From contig JAFXAK010000033.1 in NCBI GenBank assembly GCA_017517135.1, positions 1 to 59,550 of the forward strand: 59,550 nt of DNA, in the 5' to 3' direction. Numbering within the stretch: the first letter of the stretch is position 1; every line of letters starts with the position of its first letter. Both the position numbers and the translations under genes were made by a program. This DNA is from Clostridia bacterium. GTDB taxonomy: Bacteria > Bacillota > Clostridia > Oscillospirales > Acutalibacteraceae. Shown one piece after another: positions 40,932 to 49,998 of this stretch. The notes under the pieces are model-generated. The model was not told where the DNA came from. It saw only the letters and a list, made by a program, of their open reading frames with translations, and did not search any database.

Positions 40932-42026
40932 TTATCCTATAATTTTATTTATCAGCACATCAGCATCTTTATTCATTTTTTCAAAATTCATCGCTTCAAT
41001 ATAATATTTCTCAAGCTCATCGTGTATTGACTTTGCTTTTTCAAGGTGGGAGACGGCTTCTGTGAGAAGCTCATCCTTTGCCTTTTTATCAAAAAGCAGC
41101 CGTGCGCGGTGGGCTTTTAATGTTTCCTCGCTGTAAAAGCGTCTGCAGTTTACTGTTCTGCATTTGTCATTCTCCCACGGATGAAAACGGTTTGCCGTAA
41201 AAAAGGCTGTACCTAAAGACGGAATGAGCAGATGCTCGATTTTCGTGTCGGGACGCATCACACACGGACACACTATGCAATCGTGTCCGTTATTGAGCGC
41301 GGTGGCGGTCAGATATTTCAGCAGAAGAGACGAAACAGCGGAAAAATCGTCCTCAAGCACCCATATATTTTCGCAGAGTGTACAAACGGTGTCGTAAAAA
41401 AGCGTCAGTCCCTTTGGTGTTAAGGCACTCAGAAAACGCTTTTGCATTCTGCCGTCTTTTTCAGAAGATACAGGGATTTCCTTGCTTTCAAGCTGTCTTA
41501 AAAATCTTTCGGTCTTGTGAGTATTTACGGCAGATATCGCAATTTTTCTTATATCGTTATCAACACCGCGAGCGGCTTCAAGAAAATCAACACATTTTTT
41601 GTGTTCGGCTGAAGTTTCCTTTGTCTTTGAAATTATTTCAGAGCGTCGTTCTCTTAAAAGTGCATCATTTCTGTATTGTCCGAGATCAATAATAACCTCA
41701 CTCACACCGGGGTATTTCGGTTCTATTACATGCGGAGCGGTGCCGTCTGCAATGCTTACCTTAAGTGACGGAATAATCACCGCATCAAGACTGTCGGGAT
41801 CAGACGAGCAGTATATCCTCTCGCAGTAAAGCCCCTTTTTCTCTGCAGCCGCCGCTACCCTTTTCATAAAAGACGATTTTCCCGTACCCGGTCCCCCCTT
41901 GATTATATACAAAACCCACCCGTCCTCGGGAGAATACAGCTCGGAAAACAGAGAATAAAAGCCCTTGGGAGTATTGGCACCTAAGAAAAAGCTGGGGGAA
42001 GTACCCGATAAAAGTTTTTCAGACAT
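40932..42026 (-). CDS. P-loop ATPase, PRK06851-like, second P-loop degenerate
   Basis: 364 residues. The first half has a clear Walker A, GGPGTGKS (44-51), preceded by a SSFFLGxNTPKGF-like stretch. The second half repeats the fold: RFLSALTPKGLTLFYDTV near 200 aligns with the start of half one, but where the second P-loop should be the sequence is WVLEDDFSAVSSLLLKYL, with no GxxGxGK. I take it as a tandem P-loop protein (PRK06851-like, function unknown) in which one site is lost. It stands alone on the minus strand. Confidence 0.7.
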   Translation of the reverse strand: MSEKLLSGTSPSFFLGANTPKGFYSLFSELYSPEDGWVLYIIKGGPGTGKSSFMKRVAAAAEKKGLYCERIYCSSDPDSLDAVIIPSLKVSIADGTAPHVIEPKYPGVSEVIIDLGQYRNDALLRERRSEIISKTKETSAEHKKCVDFLEAARGVDNDIRKIAISAVNTHKTERFLRQLESKEIPVSSEKDGRMQKRFLSALTPKGLTLFYDTVCTLCENIWVLEDDFSAVSSLLLKYLTATALNNGHDCIVCPCVMRPDTKIEHLLIPSLGTAFFTANRFHPWENDKCRTVNCRRFYSEETLKAHRARLLFDKKAKDELLTEAVSHLEKAKSIHDELEKYYIEAMNFEKMNKDADVLINKIIG

Positions 42027-42187
42027 AAAACAGCCTCCGTCATATATTATGATTTTTGCTGTTTTATTCTATTCATTTCAGAAAAAAAGGTGAAACTCCC
42101 GATAATTTTAATAATTATACTTGAAATAATTATACTTTATGGTATAATTATTTTGAAAACAGATATACTTATTCGTGAGGCGGTTAT

Positions 42188-43582
42188 ATGAATAAATTTG
42201 TTAACAGAATCAAAGAAAGAGAATTTCTTGAAAAAGAATACAATAAAAAAGACTCTTCCTTTATCGTTGTTTTCGGCAGAAGAAGAATCGGAAAAACAGC
42301 TTTGCTCTCTGAATTTATAAAGAACAAGGATGCGCTTTTCTTTCTCGCAACAGAAGAATCTGAAACAGAAAACAGAAATGCATTCACAAAAAAAGTTGCC
42401 GAATATACAAACAATCAGCTTTTAGAAAATGCAAAAATAAGTGATTGGGAAACTTTATTTACTTATCTTGCATCATTTGAACCAAACAAAAGGAAGCTGA
42501 TTATTATTGATGAATTTCAATATATCGGAAAATCAAATCCGACATTTATTTCAAGACTGCAAAAAATCTGGGATACTGTCTTGAAAAATTCTGATATTAT
42601 GCTGATTTTATGCGGTTCGCTTATCAATATGATGTATGACCAGACACTTTCATATTCAAGTCCGCTTTACGGAAGAAGAACAGGTCAGCTTAAAATGAAA
42701 CAGATTTCATTTAAATATTATAACGAATTTTTCTCTGCAGGGCTTGATACTAAGCAGCTTATTGAAAGCTATGCGGTAACGGGCGGGATTCCTAAGTATA
42801 TTGAATCATTTGACACTTATACGGACATTTATGAAGCAATTGAAAAATGTGTTTTATCAAGAGAAAGCTATCTTTATGAAGAACCTAACTTTTTGCTTGA
42901 AAAAGAGGTACAGGATGTGGGAAGCTATTTTTCAATCATAAAAACTATTGCTTCGGGTAAGGAGAAGCCGTCCGAAATAGCAGCCGCACTTGAAATAAAA
43001 TCCACTAATCTGCCAAAGTATCTCAATGTTCTGATAGACCTTGATATTCTGGAAAGAGAGGTACCTGCGACGGAGAGCAATCCTGAAAAAAGCAAGATGG
43101 GACTTTATAAAATCAAGGATAACTACATCAGGTTCTGGTTTAAGTTTATTTACCCCTACAGGTCATATATTGAAACAGACCACCTGGCGTTTGTTTCGGA
43201 TAAAATCAGAGACGGCTTTATAAAAAATCATGTTGCGTTTGTGTATGAGGATATTTGCAGAACCGAATTTATGAACGATTTAGTTGCAAAAAACACTTGG
43301 AGCTTTATTCCGCAGAAAATCGGCAGATGGTGGGACAGAAAAGATACCGAAATTGATATTGTTGCAGTTGATGAAAGCTCAAAGAGCATTATTTTCGGAG
43401 AATGTAAATATACCACCAAAGAAACAGATGTTTCTTTATACTATGAGCTTTTAGAAAAAATCAAAAAGGTTGATTGGAATAAGGACACACGAACCGAGTA
43501 CTTTGTTTTCTTCAGCATAAACGGTTACACAGAAAAATTTAAAGAACTTGCAGAAAAGAATAAAAATATCATATTGGTATAA
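42188..43582 (+). CDS. AAA ATPase with DUF234 domain
   Basis: 464 residues of the archaeal-type ATPase family common in bacterial accessory regions. Walker A FGRRRIGKTALL (29-40), Walker B KLIIIDEFQYIG (103-114), a winged-helix region (about 270-310: KPSEIAAALEIKSTNLPKYLNVL), and a C-terminal DUF234 domain (FWFKFIYPYRSYIE) ending in a PD-(D/E)XK-like core: EIDIVAVDESSKSIIFGECKYT. The D-x(n)-ExK residues are present. Possible nuclease-linked or selfish function; role unproved. Upstream region is AT-rich with TTATACTTTATGGTATAATT around 42127-42147. Confidence 0.88.
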   Translation: MNKFVNRIKEREFLEKEYNKKDSSFIVVFGRRRIGKTALLSEFIKNKDALFFLATEESETENRNAFTKKVAEYTNNQLLENAKISDWETLFTYLASFEPNKRKLIIIDEFQYIGKSNPTFISRLQKIWDTVLKNSDIMLILCGSLINMMYDQTLSYSSPLYGRRTGQLKMKQISFKYYNEFFSAGLDTKQLIESYAVTGGIPKYIESFDTYTDIYEAIEKCVLSRESYLYEEPNFLLEKEVQDVGSYFSIIKTIASGKEKPSEIAAALEIKSTNLPKYLNVLIDLDILEREVPATESNPEKSKMGLYKIKDNYIRFWFKFIYPYRSYIETDHLAFVSDKIRDGFIKNHVAFVYEDICRTEFMNDLVAKNTWSFIPQKIGRWWDRKDTEIDIVAVDESSKSIIFGECKYTTKETDVSLYYELLEKIKKVDWNKDTRTEYFVFFSINGYTEKFKELAEKNKNIILV

Positions 43583-43597
43583 TTTCCGTATTGTACG

Positions 43598-43641
43598 AAA
43601 AAAGGAGTTTCGGTAGGTATGTCTGTCCGAACTCCTTTTTT
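43598..43641. terminator. Bidirectional terminator
   Basis: AAAGGAGTTTCGG and CCGAACTCCTTT form the stem, with A-run on one side and T-run on the other, between convergent genes. Confidence 0.85.
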
Positions 43642-43651
43642 ATCCTTTGTA

Positions 43652-43861
43652 TTAGTTTTCTTTATTGCGAGCGGCAATGAACATATCGATATCGTCTATA
43701 ATATACGCTCTGCCTGTTGTGTGCAGTACATCAAAACAGCTTTCAAGGTAGGATAAGACACCGTATTTCTTGAAAAGGTGCATAGTCTGCCTGCCCGTGA
43801 GCTGTTTTTCTGCTTTATATGCTTCAAAACAAAAAGCCTTGAATTCCAATGTTTTGCTCAT
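43652..43861 (-). CDS. DUF3791-type small protein
   Basis: 69 residues: TLEFKAFCFEAYKAEKQLTG, MHLFKKYGVLSYLESCFDVLHTTG and YIIDDIDMFI are the DUF3791 layout. The ATG at 43861 has GGAGG upstream and overlaps the end of the preceding gene. Last in a three-gene operon with a DUF3990 protein. Such small partners recur beside DUF3990 proteins and may be antitoxins; unproved. Confidence 0.75.
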   Translation of the reverse strand: MSKTLEFKAFCFEAYKAEKQLTGRQTMHLFKKYGVLSYLESCFDVLHTTGRAYIIDDIDMFIAARNKEN

Positions 43862-43862
43862 A

Positions 43863-44096
43863 TTATACCTCCGGCAAAGCAAACCTGCCCGACCGTTCCT
43901 CATTGAATAACTGTGCCAGCATCAATGCACTGTATTGCCATACCTTAGTTTCTTCGCGTTCAAGAAACGAATAAAGCTTTGAGCTTGTAAAGCGTTCCAT
44001 TGCAATATCCTCTGACCAGTTATTTATTTCCATAATTTTTGCAACTGTGTTTGCTGTGATACCGTAAAGGAGAGTTTCAAAACTGCGTTCATTCAT
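43863..44096 (-). CDS. Small helical protein between DUF3990 and DUF3791 genes
   Basis: 77 residues. LLYGITANTVAKIMEINNWSEDIAMERFTSSKLYSFLEREETKVW is helical and resembles the DUF3791 group. Starts inside the DUF3990 stop codon (ATGA) with GGAGG upstream, and overlaps the following gene, so all three are coupled. Candidate antitoxin. The two small partners are not obvious duplicates of each other. Confidence 0.75.
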   Translation of the reverse strand: MNERSFETLLYGITANTVAKIMEINNWSEDIAMERFTSSKLYSFLEREETKVWQYSALMLAQLFNEERSGRFALPEV

Positions 44097-44578
44097 AGTT
44101 CAATAACCTCCGTTTCGATATAAGTTAAATATTCAAGTGCTTTTTGAGTGTGGAACAGAATCTGATCGCAAAGAGCTTCTGTTTTTAATCTTTTTAATGC
44201 ATACTCCTTGTCAATATCACCGTTTTCATATTCAACAACAACACGGTAAACCTTATCATCTGCAACAGGACCGATTACAATATCGTAGTCACCCGTTTCT
44301 TTGCCGTTTCTGTTGGCACATACAAAATCAAGCCATTTTTCATCAGCTTTGTCAAAATGTATAACTATCAGTTTTTCTTTTGCATTTTCGATATCAAAAG
44401 AATAAGTGTTCAGACACTTATGGTTATTGTTGTTACGAATGGCAACTTTTTTTGCCCATAAAAGTGCCTGTGCTTTGCTTGTTGTTACATAAAATCCGTC
44501 GCCAAAGTCAAGAGGGCGTTTTGATTCTAAAATTTTGGGTGCATCAACTATGGTATCGCTTCCGTGATAACAAATCAT
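44093..44578 (-). CDS. DUF3990 protein (ADP-ribosyltransferase-like toxin candidate), copy 2
   Basis: 161 residues. N-terminal CYHGSDTIVDAPKI and LDFGDGFYVTTSKAQALLWAKK match the signature of the protein at 31182 (YHGS..IV, DFGxGFY.T, A..WA). The middle has NRNGKETGDYDIVIGPVADDKVYRVV. ATG at 44578 has AGGAGGG upstream. Here the partners are two small proteins and no HTH regulator is present, unlike the first copy. Confidence 0.83.
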   Translation of the reverse strand: MICYHGSDTIVDAPKILESKRPLDFGDGFYVTTSKAQALLWAKKVAIRNNNNHKCLNTYSFDIENAKEKLIVIHFDKADEKWLDFVCANRNGKETGDYDIVIGPVADDKVYRVVVEYENGDIDKEYALKRLKTEALCDQILFHTQKALEYLTYIETEVIEL

Positions 44579-44678
44579 TACAGTCCCTCCTCTTTGTTTT
44601 TTTCTCTCAGTATTATTATACAACACACTTTTTGTTTTAGCAACTGTTTATATAAGTAACAAGTATATGCAAAATCAC

Positions 44679-46043
44679 TTATCTCTCACACTCATATGTA
44701 GCGTAAGCCAGCACGGTACCGTTTACGAAATCAATACCCATAAGTAAAAGTGTGTCCTCGTAGACCTCGATAAGGTAGCCCTCGCTCATATTCGGGTCTG
44801 TGCCGGACCAGAGCACCTGATAGTCGCCTGTAACTCTGGGAGAGGAAACAGAGGAAACATGCACAAAGGTTGCACCGTCCTCGCCGTTTTTGGAGATGTT
44901 GAGGTCGGGGTTGAGAGACTGCATATGATATGCCCAATGTGAATGTCCGTTGAAGAAGAATACATTATCGTATTCTCTGAGAAGCTCTCTCAGGCGGATT
45001 TCGTCATTTGCACCCGGAGTATAAAACAGAGGATATGCCCAGCCGAGAGAGTTATAGAGATTGCCTGTGCTCATAAGGGGATTACCCTTTGCAGAGGTTA
45101 AGAAGGTGTGGAAGAACAGATATACACTCTTATCCTTATGCTCCTCTAACTGTGCTTCGAGCCAGTCAAGCTGAGAATTCTGAAGAAGAGCGTTTATAAG
45201 CTGTCCGTAGCCGTTTGAGGTCTGATTGAGGAAGATGAAGATATCGCCTGATGTGGGCTCTTCATAAACGAAGTCCATACCGTTTTCAGCTACATCTATA
45301 ATACCGTCTGCCTTTTCTTCACCGTAGGCACCCGTATTCATATATTCAAGCCAGTTTTCTTTTTCGTATTTTGATCTCAGATCGTGATTACCCGTTGTGG
45401 TGTATACAGGGAAATCGTACTTTGAGGAAATTTCGTTGAAGGACATAAATGCTTCCTTTTCACCGTCTGTTGAGATGTCACCGGGCATTGCAACGACAGA
45501 AACGCCTGCTTCGTCAAAGAAGGAAAGTGCACGGTCAAAGGAAAGCTGTGCCACATCCTTGCCGTCGCCTAAGTCATAGCGGTTGAAATGAAGGTCGCTT
45601 ATGCTGCCGAAGGAATATATCTTGTTTTCTCTGTCAACGGTTTTTTCCTCAGGGATAGGGATAATTTCAAGAAGCTCTCCGTCGGATTCGAGAAGTATAT
45701 TTTTTGCATTATCGGGAATTGCGGTGTAGTCGGGCAAATCCAGACTGCCCTCCCCGAAATATGTTGTGATGCTTGCAAATTCGCTGTAGAGAAACTCGCT
45801 GTCGCCTAAGGTAACAGTCAGCTTTTCAAAGTCCTCATCTGCCCAGAAAAGCTTATATTCACCGTCTGCGGTGGTTTCAATGCTGATTACGGCATCAGCA
45901 GAGCCTGCTTCTTCATTTACAAAGTCAATCTCTGCCTTGACAGCTTTATTTTCTGAAAAACCGGGGATATCTGCAGAGATGTTAAAAAGGCTGAAAAGAG
46001 TTGCAAGTAAGGTTGCCATTATGCGGACAAGCAGTGAATACAT
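44679..46043 (-). CDS. Secreted metallophosphoesterase
   Basis: 454 residues. A hydrophobic N-terminus (about 1-24) acts as signal peptide or anchor. Residues about 30-140 form a beta domain. The calcineurin-like core has metal ligands in SDLHFNR (149-155), MPGDIST (186-192), GNHD (218-221), FFHTF and FNGHSHW. Substrate unknown; extracellular phosphodiesterase or phosphatase. ATG at 46043 with AAAGGAG. It follows a GH84 gene by 26 nt, and may belong to the same amino-sugar operon. Confidence 0.88.
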   Translation of the reverse strand: MYSLLVRIMATLLATLFSLFNISADIPGFSENKAVKAEIDFVNEEAGSADAVISIETTADGEYKLFWADEDFEKLTVTLGDSEFLYSEFASITTYFGEGSLDLPDYTAIPDNAKNILLESDGELLEIIPIPEEKTVDRENKIYSFGSISDLHFNRYDLGDGKDVAQLSFDRALSFFDEAGVSVVAMPGDISTDGEKEAFMSFNEISSKYDFPVYTTTGNHDLRSKYEKENWLEYMNTGAYGEEKADGIIDVAENGMDFVYEEPTSGDIFIFLNQTSNGYGQLINALLQNSQLDWLEAQLEEHKDKSVYLFFHTFLTSAKGNPLMSTGNLYNSLGWAYPLFYTPGANDEIRLRELLREYDNVFFFNGHSHWAYHMQSLNPDLNISKNGEDGATFVHVSSVSSPRVTGDYQVLWSGTDPNMSEGYLIEVYEDTLLLMGIDFVNGTVLAYATYECER

Positions 46044-46069
46044 ATTTTATTCTCCTTTTACTTTATTAT

Positions 46070-47743
46070 TTATTCTGCTTCCAAAGCCCATTCAACAAAG
46101 GCTCTGAAAGAAAATTCCGTGAGTATTGTTGCGTTGTTGTTGTATATTCGCATTTTTTCTGCGATGAGTTTTTTTGCCTCTTCCCTGTTTTCGGTATTTC
46201 CCGATAAGAGCATCAGGCAGTTTTCAAGGATATCGGACATAAGAATGTACTTGTCAATCCATTCCTTAAGCTCCTTGTATATGCCGTCAAATCTCGGTGA
46301 AATACGGCTTACGGCAAGGTGCACCTTGGCAACATACTCGGTCAGCACCTTTATGGCTTCGGGAAAATGTCCCGTTTCAAAGCACATAAGAGCCTCGGAC
46401 AGAACGGAATTCATTATATATGAATTTTCCGCTTTAAGACATGAGGTTCTGAAATGCTCGGAGAGGAGAAGAAAATCCTCTCTTTCGTCCTCGGGGATAA
46501 TGTAATTCACAGCATATGTGAACGCTTCTTCCGGCTCGTATTTCAGAGGATTCCAGAGATACATAGCAATTGTGACAAGAGGAATTTTGTTGCACTCGAA
46601 ATATTCCATACAGTTTGAAATAATACCCTTTGAGTGCAAAAATAAATCCTTATCTCTTCCCTTTATGGGGGCTATGTGCATTTCCTTGAACATTTCGGCA
46701 TCGTTTACGGGGTAGTTATCCCAGTAAAGCGGCTGCTTGCTCGTTGAGCGTTCAAATTTTATTGCATCAGAGCTTTTTATGGTTTTTGAGCAGATGTCCT
46801 CGCCCGTGAAGAAAAGGGAAATTCCCTCGTCAAGCTCCTGGCCCAATCTCGAAATATAATACCCCGAGCAGTCCCCGAAGTATTCAAGCGGACAGACCGT
46901 AAGCTTTGCTCCCAAAGCTTTAACGAATGCAAAATAACGCTTGCAAAGGGAGATGTGTGCATTTACGGTTTCAGAGTATATTGCCTTGTCTTCCTCATAG
47001 AAAAGCTCTGCCGGGATATCGTCAAGCAGTAAGCCGAAGGACGAAATACCGATTGAATGCAGCTGCTGAGTTTTCCTGCAAAGAACAGCGAAATCCTCTT
47101 CACTCGAATACTGCATACTGTAGCCGGGGGCAATGCAGTAGCAGAAGCTCATACATAAATCGTTACTTAAATCAACCAGCTCTTTGAGAGCTAAAAGCTC
47201 TTTTTCCGGATAAAGCTCTCTCCATTTTTTTCTGTGATACAGGTCGTCTTTTGGTGCATAATAGTGGGTGTTTTCCCCGTAGGATGCTAAAAGATACATC
47301 ATCTCGGGCCGTTTTTCAGCCTTCCACGGAGTGCCGTAGAAGCCCTCAATGTAGCCTCTTGTTTCAAATAAGGGATAATCAAGAATTTCGCCTATAGGAA
47401 ACAAATTTGCTTCATACATTCTTTTTATTGCAAAAAGAGCATATAAAAAGCTTTTGTTGCCTGAGCAATGAATCTGTATTTTAACAATACTGTCCTTTTC
47501 GGAAATGAGAAGCTTGTATTTTTCGTCTGTCACTCGCTTTGCCTCGGGGATGTATGTAAGCTCTTCATTTTTCATCACAAGAGCCTGAAGCTCGATATTT
47601 TCATCCTCGCCCTTGCAGGGGAAAACAATATCGATTTTTTTTGCATCAAGCTCTTTGTCAATATATTTGCATTTTATTCCCGCTTTCCCCTCAAAGGAAA
47701 AATCACGGGATTTATTTATTTTCTGAAAGAAGGGATATATCAT
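46070..47743 (-). CDS. GH84 beta-N-acetylglucosaminidase (NagJ/O-GlcNAcase type)
   Basis: 557 residues. A GH20b-like N-terminal domain (1-118) precedes the GH84 barrel: TRGYIEGFYGTPW (128-140), YAPKDDLYHRKKW (162-174), and the catalytic Asp pair in GLLLDDIP (D241, D242). YWDNYPVND is also typical. No signal peptide, so likely cytoplasmic, acting on imported GlcNAc conjugates. The GlcNAc-kinase-like gene upstream overlaps it by 4 nt, consistent with release then phosphorylation of GlcNAc. Start at 47743. Confidence 0.92.
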   Translation of the reverse strand: MIYPFFQKINKSRDFSFEGKAGIKCKYIDKELDAKKIDIVFPCKGEDENIELQALVMKNEELTYIPEAKRVTDEKYKLLISEKDSIVKIQIHCSGNKSFLYALFAIKRMYEANLFPIGEILDYPLFETRGYIEGFYGTPWKAEKRPEMMYLLASYGENTHYYAPKDDLYHRKKWRELYPEKELLALKELVDLSNDLCMSFCYCIAPGYSMQYSSEEDFAVLCRKTQQLHSIGISSFGLLLDDIPAELFYEEDKAIYSETVNAHISLCKRYFAFVKALGAKLTVCPLEYFGDCSGYYISRLGQELDEGISLFFTGEDICSKTIKSSDAIKFERSTSKQPLYWDNYPVNDAEMFKEMHIAPIKGRDKDLFLHSKGIISNCMEYFECNKIPLVTIAMYLWNPLKYEPEEAFTYAVNYIIPEDEREDFLLLSEHFRTSCLKAENSYIMNSVLSEALMCFETGHFPEAIKVLTEYVAKVHLAVSRISPRFDGIYKELKEWIDKYILMSDILENCLMLLSGNTENREEAKKLIAEKMRIYNNNATILTEFSFRAFVEWALEAE

Positions 47744-48669
47744 AAAATCAGCTCCTCAGGTGGTAATGTCTGTCCGAGGTCATATGCCGCCTTTGCCGCA
47801 CCGTGAACGGGGGGTACTTTAAGGAGCTTTATTTTCAGTCCCTTTTTGTGACCTCTGAAAGCGGCTTTGAAGTAATATGTAAAAATCTCATCGTGCTGAA
47901 AAACACCGCCATAGAGATAAATATGCTCTCTTTCCTCGTTTTCTCTCTGTAAAGCCTTAACCGTAGCGGCAAATTTCTGTGCCTGATGTCTTAGTATCCT
48001 TCTTGCAACCGTGTCTCCGTTTCTCGCACAGTCGGTGACCTCTTTAGCAAAGGAAGCAATAGTTTTTCTGTCTATAGTGGGGTTATAGAATCTGTCAACC
48101 AGCTCCTGCAGAGAAGAACAGCTGTAAAATTCAAGCACCTTGTCTGACAAAGCTGTCGGCTCGGTTGAATTTTCCGCACCCGTAACAGCCGCCTGTATGG
48201 CTTCGAGTGCTATAGCATATGCACTGCCCTCGTCGCCTAAAATATATCCGTAGCCGCCCTTGGTTACAACCTCGCCGTCTTTGTTGAAGGCAGCCGCCAT
48301 AGAGCCTGTACCGCATATGCCCACAACGCTCTTTTCGTCATCCTCGGCAGCCTTGAGCGCAATATACAAATCCGAATCCATACCGATTATATCGGCACGG
48401 ATAACACCCTCGGCAAAGTCATTTATCTCCTTTTCACTTGCCTTTCCGAAAAGGGCAGACATACCGATAAACACCGCGCGGAACTGAACAATCCCCGTGC
48501 GGCTGTATATAGCCATAAGCAGCTCCTTCATATTCTGACGGGCAGTTTCAAGCCCCTCTGAATAGTAGTTGATGCTCTTTCCCTCAAAGGTATAAACAAT
48601 TTTTTTCTTGTCGTTCATAATAGCAGCAGTGGTTTTTGTGCCGCCGCCGTCTATGCCGAGGTAAAACAT
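47740..48669 (-). CDS. BadF/BadG-type ATPase, probable N-acetylglucosamine kinase
   Basis: 309 residues of the ASKHA fold: phosphate-1 loop LGIDGGGTKTTAAI, the phosphate-2 region VVGICGTGSMAAAFN, and GYGYILGDEGSAYAIALEAI as in NAGK-type kinases. It would phosphorylate GlcNAc released by the GH84 enzyme encoded next. Of two close ATGs, 48669 is at the better distance (7 nt) from AAGGAG. First gene of the cluster. Confidence 0.87.
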   Translation of the reverse strand: MFYLGIDGGGTKTTAAIMNDKKKIVYTFEGKSINYYSEGLETARQNMKELLMAIYSRTGIVQFRAVFIGMSALFGKASEKEINDFAEGVIRADIIGMDSDLYIALKAAEDDEKSVVGICGTGSMAAAFNKDGEVVTKGGYGYILGDEGSAYAIALEAIQAAVTGAENSTEPTALSDKVLEFYSCSSLQELVDRFYNPTIDRKTIASFAKEVTDCARNGDTVARRILRHQAQKFAATVKALQRENEEREHIYLYGGVFQHDEIFTYYFKAAFRGHKKGLKIKLLKVPPVHGAAKAAYDLGQTLPPEELIL

Positions 48670-48716
48670 TAGCATTCTCCTTTTTCGTCAGGTAGTCAAC
48701 AGAGGCGTTATATTAT

Positions 48717-48862
48717 TAATGAATAATGAAGCCGCAAGCTGATGAATAATGAATATTGAATAATTGAGGAAGACGCTTTCGCATCTTGGATTGTAAAATC
48801 GGGTGCGGGTGTCCCGCCATAAATTATTCATCATTCATTATTCATCATTCATTATTCATTAA
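48717..48862. repeat. Inverted-repeat element built on TGAATAATGA
   Basis: Left arm TTAATGAATAATGA (48717-48730) and later GATGAATAATGAAT pair with the right side (48820-48862), where ATTCATCATTCATTATTC recurs. The right arm is two clean copies; the left is interrupted by GCCGCAAGCT. No gene in 48670-48963. MITE-like, unrelated to the 140-bp family. Confidence 0.7.
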
Positions 48863-48904
48863 ATCACACACATCGTCCCCAACGGGTGAACTCTTACTTT
48901 CTGC

Positions 48905-48958
48905 AAAAAACGGGTGACATCTGACGCAAATATATTACCTGCGCTTGAATATCACCCA
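48905..48958 (-). terminator. Terminator after lgt
   Basis: On the minus strand GGGTGA...GCGCA pairs with TGCG...TCACCC, followed by GTTTTTT, directly past the lgt stop. Confidence 0.75.
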
Positions 48959-48963
48959 TATTG

Positions 48964-49983
48964 TTAATCGGAATCAGCTTCGTTCTGATTTTCATTTTCG
49001 GCAAGTGCAGCTTGTTCGGCAAGCTTTTTTGCCTTTTTTTCTTTTCTCTTTTTGAAGTATACGGGAATTTCACCGTAGAAATCCACACCCTCGATAGGCT
49101 GAGGATGACGGGTGAATTTTATTAAGAACACTATAAGAAGCACCGAGCATACTGCCACCAGAACAAGGGAGACGAGCTGAGATGTTCTTATATTAGTGCC
49201 GGCTATATAAAGGCTGTCTGTTCTGATACCCTCAACGATAAAGCGCTCAATACCGTACCATATACCGTAGCACAAAAAGGTCTGACCGCTGAATTTACGG
49301 AACTTCTTTGTGATTATGTAAAGCACAAAAAAGCCTAAAATACACCATACGGATTCATACAAAAATGTGGGATGTACGGGAGCGGACGGATCAACCGTTG
49401 TGTCAATACCGTAGTCAACCAGCTTTTGCAGATAGGCTTCGGTCTTTACGCTGTACATACCCCAGGGCAGGTCGGTGTTTGTACCGAATGCCTCCTGATT
49501 TGCAAAGTTACCCCATCTGCCGATTCCCTGACCGATAAGAAGGCTCATTCCTCCTATGTCGAGCAGATTGCGGATGTTTACCTTTTCAACCTTGCAGACG
49601 ATAACTGCCGCAATAAGACCGCCTATAATACCGCCGTATATCGCAAGACCGCCGTGCCATATCTGCGGAATTTCCGTCAGATGCTTGCCGTAATAGTCCC
49701 ATTCGCTGAAAACATAATATGCTCTTGCACCTATTATGGCAGCAAATGAGCCGTAGATAAGAATATCAACCATTTTGTTGAGGTCAATTTTCCACACATA
49801 CGCAGTTCTGCCGCCGAAAAGCACGGCAAGAGTCATACCGAAGGCAATAATAACACCGTACCAACGGATTGTGAGAGGTGACTCCATAAAGGGAAGATTG
49901 ATTTCACAGAAAACCGAAGATACATTTATTGCCTTTTCAAGAAAGGAAAAATAAACCTCGGTTTTATCAGGACAGAAAGTCAT
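48964..49983 (-). CDS. lgt: Prolipoprotein diacylglyceryl transferase
   Basis: 339 residues, about 50 longer than usual. It adds diacylglyceryl to the lipobox cysteine of prelipoproteins in the membrane. The Lgt signature is GQGIGRWGNFANQEAFG, with RWYGVIIAFGM near the N-terminus and HPTFLYESVW after it. Seven helices are predicted. The C-terminus adds a charged tail (KKRKEKKAKKLAEQAALAEN). ATG at 49983 has AAGGAG upstream. yebC-like gene lies upstream across a 208-bp palindromic element. Confidence 0.96.
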   Translation of the reverse strand: MTFCPDKTEVYFSFLEKAINVSSVFCEINLPFMESPLTIRWYGVIIAFGMTLAVLFGGRTAYVWKIDLNKMVDILIYGSFAAIIGARAYYVFSEWDYYGKHLTEIPQIWHGGLAIYGGIIGGLIAAVIVCKVEKVNIRNLLDIGGMSLLIGQGIGRWGNFANQEAFGTNTDLPWGMYSVKTEAYLQKLVDYGIDTTVDPSAPVHPTFLYESVWCILGFFVLYIITKKFRKFSGQTFLCYGIWYGIERFIVEGIRTDSLYIAGTNIRTSQLVSLVLVAVCSVLLIVFLIKFTRHPQPIEGVDFYGEIPVYFKKRKEKKAKKLAEQAALAENENQNEADSD

Positions 49984-49998
49984 GATTTATTCTCCTTA

